In this document: positions 25,573 to 36,177 of the stretch, in pieces
Layout of the letters: every line of letters begins with the position of its first letter
Numbering within the stretch: the stretch's first letter is position 1
From: Neisseria meningitidis
GTDB lineage: Bacteria > Pseudomonadota > Gammaproteobacteria > Burkholderiales > Neisseriaceae
Length of the DNA stretch: 64,000 nt
Reading direction: 5' to 3'
Assembly (NCBI RefSeq): GCF_900638555.1
Contig: NZ_LR134525.1
Coordinates: 1,364,001 to 1,428,000, forward strand
Notes under the pieces: generated by a model
What the model saw: the letters and a program-made list of their open reading frames with translations, nothing else
What the model was told of the DNA's origin: nothing
Databases searched by the model: none
Made by a program: the position numbers and the translations under genes

Positions 25573-26805
25573 ATGGGCTTGAAACATTTTCTGGAAAAAA
25601 TCGAACCGCACTTCCTGCCGGGCGGCAAACATGAAAAATGGTATGCCCTCTACGAAGCTGCGGCGACGATTTTCTATACATCCGGTGCGGTAACGCGCAA
25701 AGCGGCACACGTCCGCGATGCGCTCGACTCCAAACGCATGATGATTTTGGTGTGGCTGGCTTTGTTCCCTGCCATGTTCTACGGTATGTACAACGTCGGC
25801 GCACAGGCATTCGGTGCGTTAACGCCCGATTTGCTGCAACAAAGCATCGCCAACGACTGGCATTACGCCCTTGCCAACGCTTTGGGCATCAATATGTCGT
25901 CTGAAGCGGGCGTGTTGGGCAAAATGCTGTTCGGCGCGATTTACTTCCTGCCGATTTACGCGACCGTATTTATTGTCGGCGGTTTCTGGGAAGTTTTGTT
26001 CGCCACCGTGCGCAAACATGAAATCAACGAAGGTTTCTTTGTTACCTCGATTCTGTTTGCCTTAATCGTTCCGCCCACGCTGCCGCTGTGGCAGGCAGCT
26101 TTGGGTATTTCTTTCGGCGTTGTGGTTGCGAAAGAAGTATTCGGCGGTACAGGTAAAAACTTCATGAACCCTGCGCTGGCAGGCCGTGCCTTCCTGTTCT
26201 TCGCCTACCCTGCCAACTTGAGCGGCGATGCGGTTTGGACGGCGGTTGACGGCTATTCCGGCGCAACCGCGCTGGCGCAATGGGCGGCACACGGTGCAGA
26301 CGGCCTGAAAAACGCCATAACCGGTCAAACCATCACTTGGATGGATGCGTTTATCGGCAAACTGCCCGGCTCCATCGGCGAAGTCTCCACTTTGGCACTC
26401 TTAATCGGCGGCGCGTTTATCGTGTTTGCCCGCATCGCTTCTTGGCGCATTATTGCCGGCGTGATGATCGGTATGATTGCCATGTCTTCGCTGTTCAACT
26501 TCATCGGTTCGGACACCAACGCTATGTTTGCTATGCCTTGGTACTGGCATTTGGTCGTCGGCGGCTTCGCCATCGGTATGCTGTTTATGGCGACCGACCC
26601 CGTTTCCGCTTCCTTTACCAATGTCGGCAAATGGTGGTACGGCGCACTGATCGGTGTGATGTGCGTATTAATCCGCGTGGTCAATCCGGCTTACCCCGAA
26701 GGCATGATGTTGGCGATTCTGTTTGCCAACCTGTTTGCCCCGATTTTCGACTATTTCGTCGCACAAGCGAACATCAAACGCAGAAAGGCGCGCAGCAATG
26801 GCTAA
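25573..26805 (+). CDS. nqrB: Na+-NQR subunit B
   Basis: The 410-residue membrane subunit has about ten helices. Thr232 in GYSGATAL is the expected covalent FMN attachment site, and [17 protein letters not shown] precedes it. NqrB is the core of the sodium channel and binds riboflavin and quinone. The gene overlaps nqrC by eight bases, showing tight translational coupling. Confidence 0.97.
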   Translation: MGLKHFLEKIEPHFLPGGKHEKWYALYEAAATIFYTSGAVTRKAAHVRDALDSKRMMILVWLALFPAMFYGMYNVGAQAFGALTPDLLQQSIANDWHYALANALGINMSSEAGVLGKMLFGAIYFLPIYATVFIVGGFWEVLFATVRKHEINEGFFVTSILFALIVPPTLPLWQAALGISFGVVVAKEVFGGTGKNFMNPALAGRAFLFFAYPANLSGDAVWTAVDGYSGATALAQWAAHGADGLKNAITGQTITWMDAFIGKLPGSIGEVSTLALLIGGAFIVFARIASWRIIAGVMIGMIAMSSLFNFIGSDTNAMFAMPWYWHLVVGGFAIGMLFMATDPVSASFTNVGKWWYGALIGVMCVLIRVVNPAYPEGMMLAILFANLFAPIFDYFVAQANIKRRKARSNG

Positions 26806-27574
26806 GAAATTCGATAAAGACAGCTTCAGCGGCACGCTGATTGTCGTGTTGGCGGTCAGCCTGATTTGCTCGGTCATCGTTGCCGGTGCGGTCGTCGGCT
26901 TGAAACCCATCCAAGAGAAACAAAAACTCCAAGACAAACAAGGCTATATCTTGAGCGTAGCCGGTTTGATGGATAAGGACACCGACATCGGTAAAACTTT
27001 TGCCGAGCGTATCGAGCAACGCGTGGTCGATTTGGCGACCGGCGAATATGTGAAAGACGCGCCGAAAGACTTCAGTGCGCGCATCGCAGGCAAAGACCCC
27101 GCGCAAAGCATCCGCATCAAACCCGAAGACGATTTGGCAGGCATCAAAAGCCGTGCCAAATACACCGAGGTTTACTTGGTAAAAGGTGAAGACGGCAAAA
27201 TCGGCCAAATCATCCTGCCTATGCACGGTAACGGTTTGTGGTCGGTCATGTACGGCTTTGTCGCCATCCAACCCGACGGCAACACCATCAACGGCATTAC
27301 CTACTACGAGCAAGGCGAAACCCCGGGCTTAGGCGGCGAAATCGGCAATCCTTTGTGGCAGCAAAAATTCGTCGGCAAAAAACTGTTTGACGGACAAGGC
27401 AAACTCGCCCTGCACGTCGGCAAAGGCGCGGGTTCGGACAAAGAACACGGCGTAGATGCCCTCTCCGGCGCGTCGCTGACATCCAAAGGCGTACAAGGTT
27501 CGTTCGCCTACTGGTTCGGCGAAAACGGCTATATCCCCTACCTGAACAAATTGAAATCAGCAGGAGCGCAATAA
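26798..27574 (+). CDS. nqrC: Na+-NQR subunit C
   Basis: The 258-residue subunit has one N-terminal membrane anchor ([20 protein letters not shown]) and a periplasmic FMN-binding domain. The flavinylation motif reads [12 protein letters not shown], with Ser226 where many NqrC proteins have the FMN-bearing Thr (SGAT). ApbE, encoded downstream, would attach the FMN. The start at 26798 is chosen over an upstream one at 26723 that lies within nqrB. The stop overlaps the nqrD start by one base. Confidence 0.95.
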   Translation: MAKKFDKDSFSGTLIVVLAVSLICSVIVAGAVVGLKPIQEKQKLQDKQGYILSVAGLMDKDTDIGKTFAERIEQRVVDLATGEYVKDAPKDFSARIAGKDPAQSIRIKPEDDLAGIKSRAKYTEVYLVKGEDGKIGQIILPMHGNGLWSVMYGFVAIQPDGNTINGITYYEQGETPGLGGEIGNPLWQQKFVGKKLFDGQGKLALHVGKGAGSDKEHGVDALSGASLTSKGVQGSFAYWFGENGYIPYLNKLKSAGAQ

Positions 27575-28200
27575 TGGCTGATATGAAACGCTTGAAACAT
27601 TTGATGTTTTCACCCTTTATCGACAACAACCCGATTGCCTTGCAGGTTTTGGGTATTTGTTCGGCTTTGGCGGTTACCACCAAACTTCAGACGGCCATCG
27701 TGATGGGTATTTCCGTAGCTTTGGTAACCGGTTTTTCCAGCTTCTTCATTTCGCTGGTACGCAACTACATCCCCAACAGCATCCGCATCATCGTGCAAAT
27801 GGCGATTATCGCGTCGCTGGTTACGCTGGTCGACCAACTCTTGCAGGCATTTGCCTACGAATTGTCCAAACAGCTTTCCGTATTCGTCGGTCTGATTATT
27901 ACCAACTGTATCGTGATGGGCCGCGCCGAAGCATTTGCGATGAAAGAGCCGCCGCTGGAAAGCCTGATCGACGGCATCGGCAACGGCGCGGGCTACGGGA
28001 TGATGCTGCTTGTCGTCGCCACCGTCCGCGAACTGATTGGCTCGGGCAAACTCTTGGGCTACACCGTTTTCCAAACCGTGCAGGACGGCGGCTGGTATCA
28101 GACCAACGGCTTGTTCCTGCTCGCCCCCAGCGCGTTCTTCATCATCGGCTTTTTGATTTGGGGACTGCGTACCTGGAAACCCGAACAGGCGGAGGAATAA
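27574..28200 (+). CDS. nqrD: Na+-NQR subunit D
   Basis: The 208-residue membrane subunit has six predicted helices and the NqrD/RnfE pattern with the conserved Cys in [17 protein letters not shown] Cys here and its partner in NqrE coordinate an intramembrane 2Fe-2S centre. It lies three bases before nqrE. Confidence 0.97.
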   Translation: MADMKRLKHLMFSPFIDNNPIALQVLGICSALAVTTKLQTAIVMGISVALVTGFSSFFISLVRNYIPNSIRIIVQMAIIASLVTLVDQLLQAFAYELSKQLSVFVGLIITNCIVMGRAEAFAMKEPPLESLIDGIGNGAGYGMMLLVVATVRELIGSGKLLGYTVFQTVQDGGWYQTNGLFLLAPSAFFIIGFLIWGLRTWKPEQAEE

Positions 28201-28203
28201 GCT

Positions 28204-28797
28204 ATGGAACACTATTTGAGCCTCTTTATCAAATCCGTCTTCATCGAAAATATGGCGCTATCCTTCTTTTTGGGTATGTGTACGTTTTTGGCGGTATCCA
28301 AAAAAGTATCCACCGCATTCGGTTTGGGTGTGGCGGTGATTTTCGTACTCGGACTGTCCGTCCCCGCCAACCAATTGGTTTACTCGCTGCTCAAAGACGG
28401 CGCGATTGTCGAAGGCGTGGATTTGACCTTTTTGAAATTCATCACCTTCATCGGCGTGATTGCCGCTTTGGTGCAGATTTTGGAAATGTTCTTGGATAAA
28501 TTCGTCCCCGCCCTCTATAACGCGCTGGGCATCTACCTGCCGCTGATTACCGTAAACTGCGCGATTTTCGGTGCCGTATCGTTTATGGCGCAGCGCGAAT
28601 ACGGCTTCGGCGAATCCGTCGTGTACGGCTTCGGTGCGGGCTTGGGCTGGATGTTGGCGATTGTCGCTTTGGCGGGCATTACCGAAAAAATGAAATATTC
28701 GGACGCTCCCAAAGGCCTCAAAGGCTTGGGCATTACCTTTATCGCCGCCGGCCTGATGGCGATGGCGTTTATGTCGTTCTCTGGCATCCAGTTATAA
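28204..28797 (+). CDS. nqrE: Na+-NQR subunit E
   Basis: The 197-residue membrane subunit is the inverted-topology partner of NqrD, with six helices, Cys in [13 protein letters not shown] and the conserved [19 protein letters not shown]. It helps hold the intramembrane Fe-S centre and carries electrons across the membrane. nqrF follows after 13 bases. Confidence 0.97.
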
Positions 28798-28810
28798 GAA
28801 AGGGATCGGT

Positions 28811-30028
28811 ATGGAGATTATTTTAGGTATCGTGATGTTTACCGTCATCGTTTTGGTTTTGGCACTGATGATTCTGTTTGCCAAATCCAAACTGGTCAGC
28901 GAAGGCGACATCACCATCAAAGTCAACGGCGAAAAAGAGCTGACGATGCCCGCCGGCGGCAAACTCTTGGGCGCGCTTGCCAACGAAGGCATCTTTATCC
29001 CCTCCGCCTGCGGCGGGGGCGGTTCGTGCGGACAATGCCGCGTCGTCGTAAAAAGCGGCGGCGGCGACATCCTGCCGACCGAGCTGTCCCACATCAGCAA
29101 ACGCGAAGCACGCGAAGGCTGCCGTCTGTCGTGCCAAGTCAACGTCAAAACCGACATGGACATCGAAGTCCCCGAAGAAGTGTTCGGCGTGAAAAAATGG
29201 GAATGCACCGTCATCTCCAACGATAACAAAGCCACGTTCATTAAAGAACTCAAGCTTGCCATTCCCGAAGGCGAAGAAGTCCCCTTCCGCGCCGGCGGCT
29301 ACATTCAAATTGAAGCCCCGCCGCACACCGTTGCCTACAAAGACTTCGACATTCCCGAGGAATACCACGAAGACTGGGACAAATACAATTTGTGGCAATA
29401 CGTTTCCAAAGTGGACGAGCCGATTTTGCGTGCCTACTCTATGGCTTCGTATCCTGAAGAAAAAGGCATCATTATGCTGAACGTGCGTATCGCCACGCCG
29501 CCCCCGCGCGTACCTGATGCGCCTCCGGGACAAATGTCGTCCTACATCTGGTCGCTCAAACCCGGCGACAAAGTTACGATTTCCGGCCCGTTCGGCGAAT
29601 TTTTCGCCAAAGACACCGATGCCGAAATGGTATTTATCGGCGGCGGTGCGGGTATGGCTCCGATGCGTTCCCACATTTTCGACCAGTTGAAACGTTTGAA
29701 CTCCAAACGTAAGATTACCTTTTGGTACGGCGCACGTTCCAAACGCGAGATGTTCTATGTCGAAGACTTCGACCAACTCGCAGCAGAATTCCCGAACTTC
29801 ACGTGGCACGTCGCCCTGTCCGACCCGCTGCCGGAAGACAACTGGGACGGCTACACGGGCTTCATCCACAACGTGGTTTACGAAAACCATCTGAAAAACC
29901 ACGAAGCACCGGAAGACTGCGAATTTTATATGTGCGGTCCGCCAATCATGAACCAGTCCGTGATCAAAATGCTCAAAGACTTGGGCGTGGAAGACGAAAA
30001 CATCCTCTTGGATGATTTCGGCGGTTGA
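28811..30028 (+). CDS. nqrF: Na+-NQR subunit F (NADH dehydrogenase)
   Basis: The 405-residue subunit takes electrons from NADH. It has an N-terminal membrane helix, a plant-type ferredoxin domain with Cys in [16 protein letters not shown] and GCRLSCQV (residues about 60-110), the FAD site RAYSMASYP, and the NADH site [16 protein letters not shown], ending [12 protein letters not shown] strong terminator follows, and apbE starts about 150 bases later. Confidence 0.98.
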
Positions 30029-30050
30029 GTATTCGGCTTCAAATACAAAA

Positions 30051-30078
30051 GGAAGAAACCTCGGTTTCTTCCTTTTTC
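30051..30078 (+). terminator. Terminator after nqrF
   Basis: GGAAGAAACC (30051-30060), TC, GGTTTCTTCC (30063-30072), then TTTTTC. An imperfect DUS hairpin (about 30080-30119) follows directly. Confidence 0.9.
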
Positions 30079-30180
30079 TATGCCGATGCCATCCGAACAC
30101 CCTTCAGACGGCATCGGCATAGAAACATACCGGCCGTTTTGCGATATAATTCAAACCATTTGCCAAAACCGTCAAACACT

Positions 30181-31236
30181 ATGCCGTCTGAAACACGCCT
30201 GCCGAACTTTATCCGCACCTTGATATTTGCCCTGAGTTTTATCTTCCTGAACGCCTGTTCGGAACAAACCGCGCAAACCGTTACCCTGCAAGGTGAAACG
30301 ATGGGCACGACCTATACCGTCAAATACCTTTCAAATAATCGGGACAAACTCCCCTCACCTGCCGAAATACAAAAGCGCATCGATGACGCGCTTAAAGAAG
30401 TCAACCGGCAGATGTCCACCTATCAGCCCGACTCCGAAATCAGCCGGTTCAACCAACACACAGCCGGCAAGCCCCTCCGCATTTCAAGCGACTTCGCACA
30501 CGTTACTGCCGAAGCCGTCCACCTGAACCGCCTGACACACGGCGCGCTGGACGTAACCGTCGGCCCCTTGGTCAACCTTTGGGGATTCGGCCCCGACAAA
30601 TCCGTTACCCGTGAACCGTCGCCGGAACAAATCAAACAAGCAGCATCTTATACGGGCATAGACAAAATCATTTTGAAACAAGGCAAAGATTACGCTTCCT
30701 TGAGCAAAACCCACCCCAAGGCCTATTTGGATTTATCTTCGATTGCCAAAGGCTTCGGCGTTGATAAAGTTGCGGGCGAACTGGAAAAATACGGCATTCA
30801 AAATTATCTGGTCGAAATCGGCGGCGAGTTGCACGGCAAAGGCAAAAACGCGCGCGGCGAACCTTGGCGCATCGGCATCGAACAGCCCAACATCGTCCAA
30901 GGCGGCAATACGCAGATTATCGTCCCGCTGAACAACCGTTCGCTTGCCACTTCCGGCGATTACCGTATTTTCCACGTCGATAAAAGCGGCAAACGCCTCT
31001 CCCATATCATTAATCCGAACAACAAACGACCCATCAGTCACAACCTCGCCTCCATCAGCGTGGTCGCAGACAGTGCGATGACGGCGGACGGCTTGTCCAC
31101 AGGATTATTCGTATTGGGCGAAACCGAAGCCTTAAAGCTGGCAGAGCGCGAAAAACTCGCTGTTTTCCTGATTGTCAGGGATAAAGGCGGCTACCGCACC
31201 GCCATGTCTTCCGAATTTGAAAAACTGCTCCGCTAA
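30181..31236 (+). CDS. apbE: FAD:protein FMN transferase (ApbE)
   Basis: The 351-residue lipoprotein has a signal ending FLNAC and the ApbE core: GETMGTTYTVKY, SRFNQHT, DLSSIAKGFGVDKVA, EIGGELHGKGKN, and the metal-binding end DSAMTADGLSTGLFVLG. It attaches FMN covalently to NqrB and NqrC in the periplasm, which explains its place in this cluster. The start codon is itself part of an uptake sequence (ATGCCGTCTGAA, giving MPSE). It is kept as the true start because the next possible Met would cut the signal peptide. Confidence 0.95.
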   Translation: MPSETRLPNFIRTLIFALSFIFLNACSEQTAQTVTLQGETMGTTYTVKYLSNNRDKLPSPAEIQKRIDDALKEVNRQMSTYQPDSEISRFNQHTAGKPLRISSDFAHVTAEAVHLNRLTHGALDVTVGPLVNLWGFGPDKSVTREPSPEQIKQAASYTGIDKIILKQGKDYASLSKTHPKAYLDLSSIAKGFGVDKVAGELEKYGIQNYLVEIGGELHGKGKNARGEPWRIGIEQPNIVQGGNTQIIVPLNNRSLATSGDYRIFHVDKSGKRLSHIINPNNKRPISHNLASISVVADSAMTADGLSTGLFVLGETEALKLAEREKLAVFLIVRDKGGYRTAMSSEFEKLLR

Positions 31237-31261
31237 ACATACAAACCGATTAGGAAACACC

Positions 31262-31477
31262 ATGAAAACCCTGCTCCTTACCTTCGGCATCTTCCTGACC
31301 GTCATCATCGGTATGGCGGTCGGCTATATTTTCTCCAAACGCAGCATCAAAGGCAGTTGCGGCGGCATTACTGCCTTGGGTATGAAAAAAATGTGCGACT
31401 GCGACACACCTTGCGACACCCTGCAAAAGAAACTGGATGAAGAAAAACAGGCAGGCGGCATACGGGTTGACCGTTAA
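31262..31477 (+). CDS. nqrM: NqrM, Na+-NQR maturation protein
   Basis: The 71-residue protein has one N-terminal membrane helix (LLLTFGIFLTVIIGMAVGYIF) and four Cys in SIKGSCGGITALGMKKMCDC and TPCD, the DUF539/NqrM pattern. NqrM is needed to deliver iron to the NqrD/E Fe-S centre. It follows apbE by 25 bases, completing the Nqr structural and maturation cluster. The upstream in-frame start at 31172 lies within apbE and is rejected. Confidence 0.93.
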   Translation: MKTLLLTFGIFLTVIIGMAVGYIFSKRSIKGSCGGITALGMKKMCDCDTPCDTLQKKLDEEKQAGGIRVDR

Positions 31478-31489
31478 CGCCGAAACAAA

Positions 31490-31527
31490 ATGCCGTCTGA
31501 AGCCCGACAGGCGGGTTCAGACGGCAT
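31490..31527. terminator. Inverted DUS terminator after nqrM
   Basis: ATGCCGTCTGAA (31490-31501) and TTCAGACGGCAT (31516-31527). Confidence 0.8.
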
Positions 31528-31600
31528 TGCCGCTTTACTTCGATCGGTTTATACGCAAAACGCGCTTCAGGAAATAAATCAGATTATTCCCCAGACGCCT

Positions 31601-32179
31601 TCAGGCTTCCTTCTGTGCCACCGTAACCATAGCCGGGCGCAACACGCGGTCGGACAGCGTATAACCCTTCTTCATCACGCCCACCACGGTATTGGGTTCC
31701 TGTTCGCTTGCCACCGCCTGCATCGCCTGATGGATATTCGGATCGAGCTTATCGCCCGCTTTAGGATTGATTTCCTTGATTTGCGTAGCATCAAATGCTT
31801 TCTGCAACTCGTTCAAAGTCATCTGCACGCCCATTTTCAGCGCATCGAAATTGCCGCTCTGATCCAAAAGCGCCATTTCCAGATAATCCTTGACCGGCAG
31901 CATTTCCACGGCAAACTTCTGTCCGGCGAACTTGTGCGTATCCGCAATTTCCTGCTGGTGGCGGCGGCGCAGGTTTTGCTCGTTTGCCAAAGCGCGCAGC
32001 TGCTCGTCTTTCAACTGCGCTTCCAGCTCGGCAATCCGCGCCTGCAAATCCTCATAAGCCGGCTCTGCGGCAGCCTGTTCCTGCACACCGTCCGCATTTC
32101 CTACTGTCTCGACGGTTTCCACCGCCTCCACATTTTCAACCGCTTCTTCACTGTTTTGCTGCTGTGTCTGTTCGCTCAT
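31601..32179 (-). CDS. grpE: GrpE, DnaK nucleotide exchange factor
   Basis: The 192-residue co-chaperone has an acidic, low-complexity N-terminus (Glu/Val/Ala-rich), a long helix (LQARIAELEAQLKDEQLRAL) and the family block YLEMALLDQSGNFDALKMGV, with the C-terminal beta domain NTVVGVMKKGYTLSDRVLRP. It releases ADP from DnaK, which is encoded about 5.4 kb away on the other strand. A sigma32-like promoter lies upstream at 32232-32260. Confidence 0.96.
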   Translation of the reverse strand: MSEQTQQQNSEEAVENVEAVETVETVGNADGVQEQAAAEPAYEDLQARIAELEAQLKDEQLRALANEQNLRRRHQQEIADTHKFAGQKFAVEMLPVKDYLEMALLDQSGNFDALKMGVQMTLNELQKAFDATQIKEINPKAGDKLDPNIHQAMQAVASEQEPNTVVGVMKKGYTLSDRVLRPAMVTVAQKEA

Positions 32180-32231
32180 ATCGTATCCCTTAAAACAAAT
32201 TGGAAATCAAAATCCAGTTATTACCCGCGCA

Positions 32232-32260
32232 AGATAAGGACATTTTCAAGAAACTTCAAG
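32232..32260 (-). promoter_or_regulatory. Sigma32-like heat-shock promoter for grpE
   Basis: On the minus strand CTTGAAG (32260-32254), 14 bases, CCTTATCT (32239-32232); compare the consensus CTTGAAA and CCCCATNT. Spacing equals that at dnaK. Confidence 0.7.
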
Positions 32261-32362
32261 CAAAGGCAGAGAATTTCAAATTCATTTTCAAATCCCCTAC
32301 CGAAAAAATAATATAGACGGTAAGATACTGCCGACCATATCGATTTTCAAACGTCATCACTC

Positions 32363-33181
32363 ATGAAAAAAGACCATTTAAACACAACCGGTTTCGACCT
32401 CTGGCACACCATCCGCGAAGAAACCGCGGCCGCGGTCTCCGCCGAACCGATGCTGGCAAGTTTTTTGCACCAAACCGTGTTGCGCCACGAGTCCCTCGGC
32501 TCCGTCCTTGCCTACCACCTTTCCAGCAAACTCGGCAGCCCGATTATGGACGTGCGCGCGCTGTTTGAAATCTACCAGCAGGCGTTGGGCAGCGACACCC
32601 AAATCGGCAAATGCGTCGAAGCAGACTTAAAAGCCATCTACGAACGCGATCCCGCCTGCGACGAATATTCGCTGCCGCTTTTATATTTCAAAGGCTTCCA
32701 CGCGATTCAGGCACACCGCATCAACCATCGGCTGTATCTCGACGGGCGCAAAACGCTGGCGTATTTCCTGCAAAACCGTATGTCCGAAGTATTCGGCGTG
32801 GACATCCATCCCGCCGCCCGTTTCGGATACGGGCTGATGCTCGACCACGCCACCGGCTTTGTTGCCGGCGAAACCGCCGTGTTGGGCAACAATATTTCGA
32901 TTTTGCACGGCGTAACGCTCGGCGGTTCGGGCAAAGAAGGCGGCGACCGCCACCCTAAAATCGGCGACGGCGTGATGATCGGCGCAAACGCCTCGATATT
33001 GGGCAATATCCGCATCGGCAGCAATGCCAAAATCGGGGCGGGCAGCGTCGTGGTTTCAGACGTGCCGCCGTCCATCACGGTTGTCGGCGTACCCGCCAAA
33101 CCCGTGGCGCGATCGCTCAAAACACCGTCGGCGGATATGGATCAAAATATCCAGTTTACCGAAATCGACTTTATGATTTGA
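32363..33181 (+). CDS. cysE: Serine O-acetyltransferase
   Basis: The 272-residue enzyme makes O-acetylserine, the first committed step of cysteine synthesis. It has the N-terminal helical SATase domain (ETAAAVSAEPMLASFLHQTV) and a C-terminal left-handed beta-helix of hexapeptide repeats (DIHPAARFGYGLMLDH, AVLGNNISILHGVTLGG, ANASILGNIRIGSNAKIGAG). The catalytic His and Asp are in LDHATGFV. It stands alone, with a DUS hairpin after it. Confidence 0.97.
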   Translation: MKKDHLNTTGFDLWHTIREETAAAVSAEPMLASFLHQTVLRHESLGSVLAYHLSSKLGSPIMDVRALFEIYQQALGSDTQIGKCVEADLKAIYERDPACDEYSLPLLYFKGFHAIQAHRINHRLYLDGRKTLAYFLQNRMSEVFGVDIHPAARFGYGLMLDHATGFVAGETAVLGNNISILHGVTLGGSGKEGGDRHPKIGDGVMIGANASILGNIRIGSNAKIGAGSVVVSDVPPSITVVGVPAKPVARSLKTPSADMDQNIQFTEIDFMI

Positions 33182-33193
33182 ATATCCGCACCA

Positions 33194-33230
33194 ATGCCGT
33201 CTGAAACGCCAAACGGGCTTCAGACGACAT
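33194..33230 (+). terminator. Inverted DUS hairpin after cysE
   Basis: ATGCCGTCTGAA (33194-33205) and TTCAGACGACAT (33219-33230, one mismatch). Confidence 0.7.
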
Positions 33231-33333
33231 TGCCCGCTTCAAGCCTGCGCCTTGATATGCCGCCGATGTCGGCACTTGCCAGTCGGACAAAATGCCTTTT
33301 ATTCGATACACCCGATTCCCACGCAACCGGAAA

Positions 33334-33488
33334 TATAGTGGATTAACAAAAATCAGGACAAGGCGACGAAGCCGCAGACAGTACGGATAGTACGGAATCG
33401 ATTCACTTGGTGCTTCAGCACCTTAGAGAATCGTTCTCTTTGAGCTAAGGCGAGGCAACGCCGTACTGGTTTTTGTTAATCCACTATA
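33334..33488. repeat. Long-form Correia element (CREE, 155 bp)
   Basis: TATAGTGGATTAAC at 33334 to TTAATCCACTATA ending at 33488. It has the extra internal segment (about 33395-33448, GATTCACTTGGTGCTTCAGC and onward) typical of the long form that carries an IHF site. Otherwise 33231-33537 holds no gene. Confidence 0.95.
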
Positions 33489-33537
33489 ACCGATTTCCTT
33501 ATAAACGGGCGGAGTCGGGCGATGATTCGGACAAAGC

Positions 33538-35049
33538 CTATTTCAAAAGCAAAATCAGCAGCAAAACAACCGCAATCACAGCCAGCCACAGGCTTTGCCG
33601 CTGCTGCACTTTGACCAAATGGATATAGGCATCACGCATTTCCTGCTGGCGGTTTTCATCAATCAACGCACTGATTTTGCGCGGCAATGAAGGAATGATT
33701 TGCGCCCAGTCGGGGGCTTCGTTTTTGAGGTTGCGCCAAAGGGCTTTAGGGCCGACCTGCCCGTTCATCCATTTCACCAAAAACGGTTTGGCGGTTTTCC
33801 ACAAGTCCAAATCGGGATCGAGCTGGCGGCCCAAGCCTTCGATGTTGAGCAGCGTTTTTTGCAGCAGCACAAGCTGCGGTTGGATTTCGACATTGAAGCG
33901 GCGGCTGACTTCAAACAGGCGCATCAGCACCAAGCCGAAGGAAATCTGCGAAATCGGTTTGTTGAACACCGGTTCGCACACGGCGCGGACGGCGGCTTCC
34001 AATTCTTCCGCACGCGTGTCGGCAGGCACCCAGCCCGATTCGATGTGGGCGGTGGCGACGCGCCGGTAATCGCGGTTGAAAAAGGCGAGGAAATTGATGG
34101 CGAGATAACGTTTGTCGTAATCGGTCAGCGTGCCGACGATGCCGAAATCGAGGGCGATGTAGCGGTTGTCGGCGGCAACCAAAATATTGCCGGGGTGCAT
34201 ATCCGCGTGGAAAAAGCCGTCGCGGAAGACCTGCGTGAAAAAGATTTCCACGCCGTAATCGGCGAGTTTGTGCAAATCGATGCCGTCTGCTTTGAGTTTG
34301 GCGATGTCGGCAACCGGCGTACCGTCCATCCATTCAATCGTCAGCACGTCGCTGGTGCAGTAGTCGTAAAACACCTTGGGCACAATCAGCATATTGCTGT
34401 TGTGGAAATTGCGCCCGAGCTGTCCGGCATTGGCGGCTTCGCGCATCAAATCCAACTCGTCGTGCAGGTATTTGTCGAACTCCGCCACCACTTCGAGCGG
34501 CTTCAGACGCCTGCCGTCTGAAAACAAGCGTTCGACCCAGGCCGCGCCGAAACGCATCAGCGACAAATCCTGTTCGATAAGGGGCAAAAGGTTGGGGCGC
34601 AAAACTTTAACCGCCACTCGTTCGCCCGAATGCAGGCGGGCTTTGTGTACTTGGGCGATGGACGCGCTGGCGATGGGCTCGGTTTCAAATTCCGCATACA
34701 GCTTTTCGATGGACTGACCCAACGATTTTTCGATTTGTTCACGCGAAAGCCGCGCGTCAAAAGGCGGCACTTTGTCTTGCAGCTTTGCCAGTTCGACGGC
34801 GTAATCGTGCGGAATCAAATCGGGGCGTGTGGACAAAACCTGCCCGAACTTGATGAAAATCGGCCCCAGGCTTTCCAAGGCAAGGCGCAGACGGACGGCA
34901 GGCGGTTCGTTTTTCAATTTGGACGACTGCGGCATCATTTTCAGCAGAGCGCATATCCAACCGCTACCCATCAGCGAAGCACACAGACCTGCCAGCCGAT
35001 AGCGGTAAAAAGTCCCGACAATGACCGTCAGGCGTTTCAACCATTTCAT
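33538..35049 (-). CDS. ubiB: UbiB, ABC1/ADCK atypical kinase for ubiquinone synthesis
   Basis: The 503-residue protein has the UbiB KxGQ motif ([17 protein letters not shown], about residue 70), the Ala-rich loop [13 protein letters not shown], the invariant Lys in [22 protein letters not shown] and [10 protein letters not shown], and two C-terminal membrane helices ([18 protein letters not shown]). It supports ubiquinone biosynthesis at the membrane. The ATG at 35049 is used; an upstream in-frame start at 35121 lies in the next gene. Nqr and Etf-QO in this window both need ubiquinone. Confidence 0.95.
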   Translation of the reverse strand: MKWLKRLTVIVGTFYRYRLAGLCASLMGSGWICALLKMMPQSSKLKNEPPAVRLRLALESLGPIFIKFGQVLSTRPDLIPHDYAVELAKLQDKVPPFDARLSREQIEKSLGQSIEKLYAEFETEPIASASIAQVHKARLHSGERVAVKVLRPNLLPLIEQDLSLMRFGAAWVERLFSDGRRLKPLEVVAEFDKYLHDELDLMREAANAGQLGRNFHNSNMLIVPKVFYDYCTSDVLTIEWMDGTPVADIAKLKADGIDLHKLADYGVEIFFTQVFRDGFFHADMHPGNILVAADNRYIALDFGIVGTLTDYDKRYLAINFLAFFNRDYRRVATAHIESGWVPADTRAEELEAAVRAVCEPVFNKPISQISFGLVLMRLFEVSRRFNVEIQPQLVLLQKTLLNIEGLGRQLDPDLDLWKTAKPFLVKWMNGQVGPKALWRNLKNEAPDWAQIIPSLPRKISALIDENRQQEMRDAYIHLVKVQQRQSLWLAVIAVVLLLILLLK

Positions 35050-35083
35050 ATATAAAATCCCGAATACAGCATTTATCGGACAA

Positions 35084-35548
35084 TCAAAAAATCTTACCGA
35101 GCAGATAGCCCAAAAAGGCAATCAGCAGCCCGAAAAGCAGCGGTTTGATATTGCGGGTCGGCAGTTCGGGTTGCGAAGGTGCGGAAATATCATCTTCCCG
35201 CCCGCCATGAAGTTCAAGATATTCGGGCATTTCCCCATCCGCGCCCTCTCCTTCGCCCTCACCTTCCTCCGGCGGCACGACCGTTTCTAACTCCATATAT
35301 CTCCGGGTAATAATATCCAAACCCAAATAGCTGAAATAATCATGCAACTCTTCCCGTTTCGCCCAAGTGCATTTTTCCTCAACCAGCACTTGAGGTTTGG
35401 AATCGAGCGATTCGATCAATCCTTCCGCCTTTTCCTCGCCGAGATTCTCCTTAAGGCACTCCCGGATAAGCCCGCGATCCACTTGGGGCGGGTAAGAAAC
35501 ATATACATCGTACAAATCGTTTCGGTAATCTTTACTCATCTCAATCAT
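35084..35548 (-). CDS. Hypothetical tail-anchored protein
   Basis: The 154-residue protein has a soluble N-terminal domain that resembles the SPI-like/DUF2007 type by length only, an acidic Gly-Glu repeat ([13 protein letters not shown], near residues 94-106), and one C-terminal membrane helix ([21 protein letters not shown]). I do not recognise its function. It lies 34 bases upstream of ubiB on the same strand and is probably cotranscribed with it. An in-frame ATG at 35539 is an equally good start. Confidence 0.75.
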   Translation of the reverse strand: MIEMSKDYRNDLYDVYVSYPPQVDRGLIRECLKENLGEEKAEGLIESLDSKPQVLVEEKCTWAKREELHDYFSYLGLDIITRRYMELETVVPPEEGEGEGEGADGEMPEYLELHGGREDDISAPSQPELPTRNIKPLLFGLLIAFLGYLLGKIF

Positions 35549-35665
35549 AAGGGAACAAATACGCCTGATACCGTTCCGCCCGTTCCTTTCGGGAAACCCG
35601 ATTCATCTTCAAACAATCGGATTATATGTGAATTCATCCCGATAATATATTTTCTAAAAGTAAAA

Positions 35666-35691
35666 ATGCCGTCTGAACGTTCAGACGGCAT
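35666..35691 (-). terminator. Inverted DUS terminator after erpA
   Basis: ATGCCGTCTGAA (35666-35677), CG, TTCAGACGGCAT (35680-35691); T-run on the minus strand. Confidence 0.88.
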
Positions 35692-35707
35692 CACACAAAC
35701 CAAGCGG

Positions 35708-36046
35708 TCATACGGAAAACGACGATCCGCAACCGCAGGTTGTTTCCGCATTCGGATTGCGGATGACGAATTGCGAACCCTGCAAACTTTCCGTATAGTC
35801 GATTTCCGCACCGACCAGATATTGATAGCTCATCGGATCGACCAAAAAGACCAAACCGTTTTTCTCAATTTCAAAATCGTCGTCGTTTTTGATTTCGTCA
35901 AAAGTAAATCCGTACTGGAAACCCGAACAGCCGCCGCCATTGACAAAAACCCGCAATTTCAAATCGGGATTGTTTTCTTCGGCAATCAAATCGGCAACTT
36001 TGGCACAGCAGCTGTCAGTAAAAATAATAGGGCTTTCATCCGACAT
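35708..36046 (-). CDS. erpA: Iron-sulfur cluster insertion protein ErpA
   Basis: The 112-residue A-type carrier has the three conserved Cys: [11 protein letters not shown], and CGCGSSFSV at the end. It receives 4Fe-4S clusters and passes them to apo-enzymes. The length and the N-terminal [16 protein letters not shown] fit ErpA. The start at 36046 is preferred over an upstream in-frame start at 36199, which is inside the repressor gene. Confidence 0.93.
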
Positions 36047-36177
36047 GGTGTGATTCCTTAATATAATATTTTCTGCATTCTCTCTCAAACCCCCTTTAAA
36101 GGCAAGCAGGCTTCGCCTTTGAAAAAGGAATTGTTCCAATAGATAAGTTTGACCGCCTGCAATTTCAAGCCCCAAAC

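Noticed and set aside
28823..30100. 425-codon antisense frame over nqrF
   Set aside because: Shadow of NqrF, which has complete Fe-S, FAD and NADH motifs.
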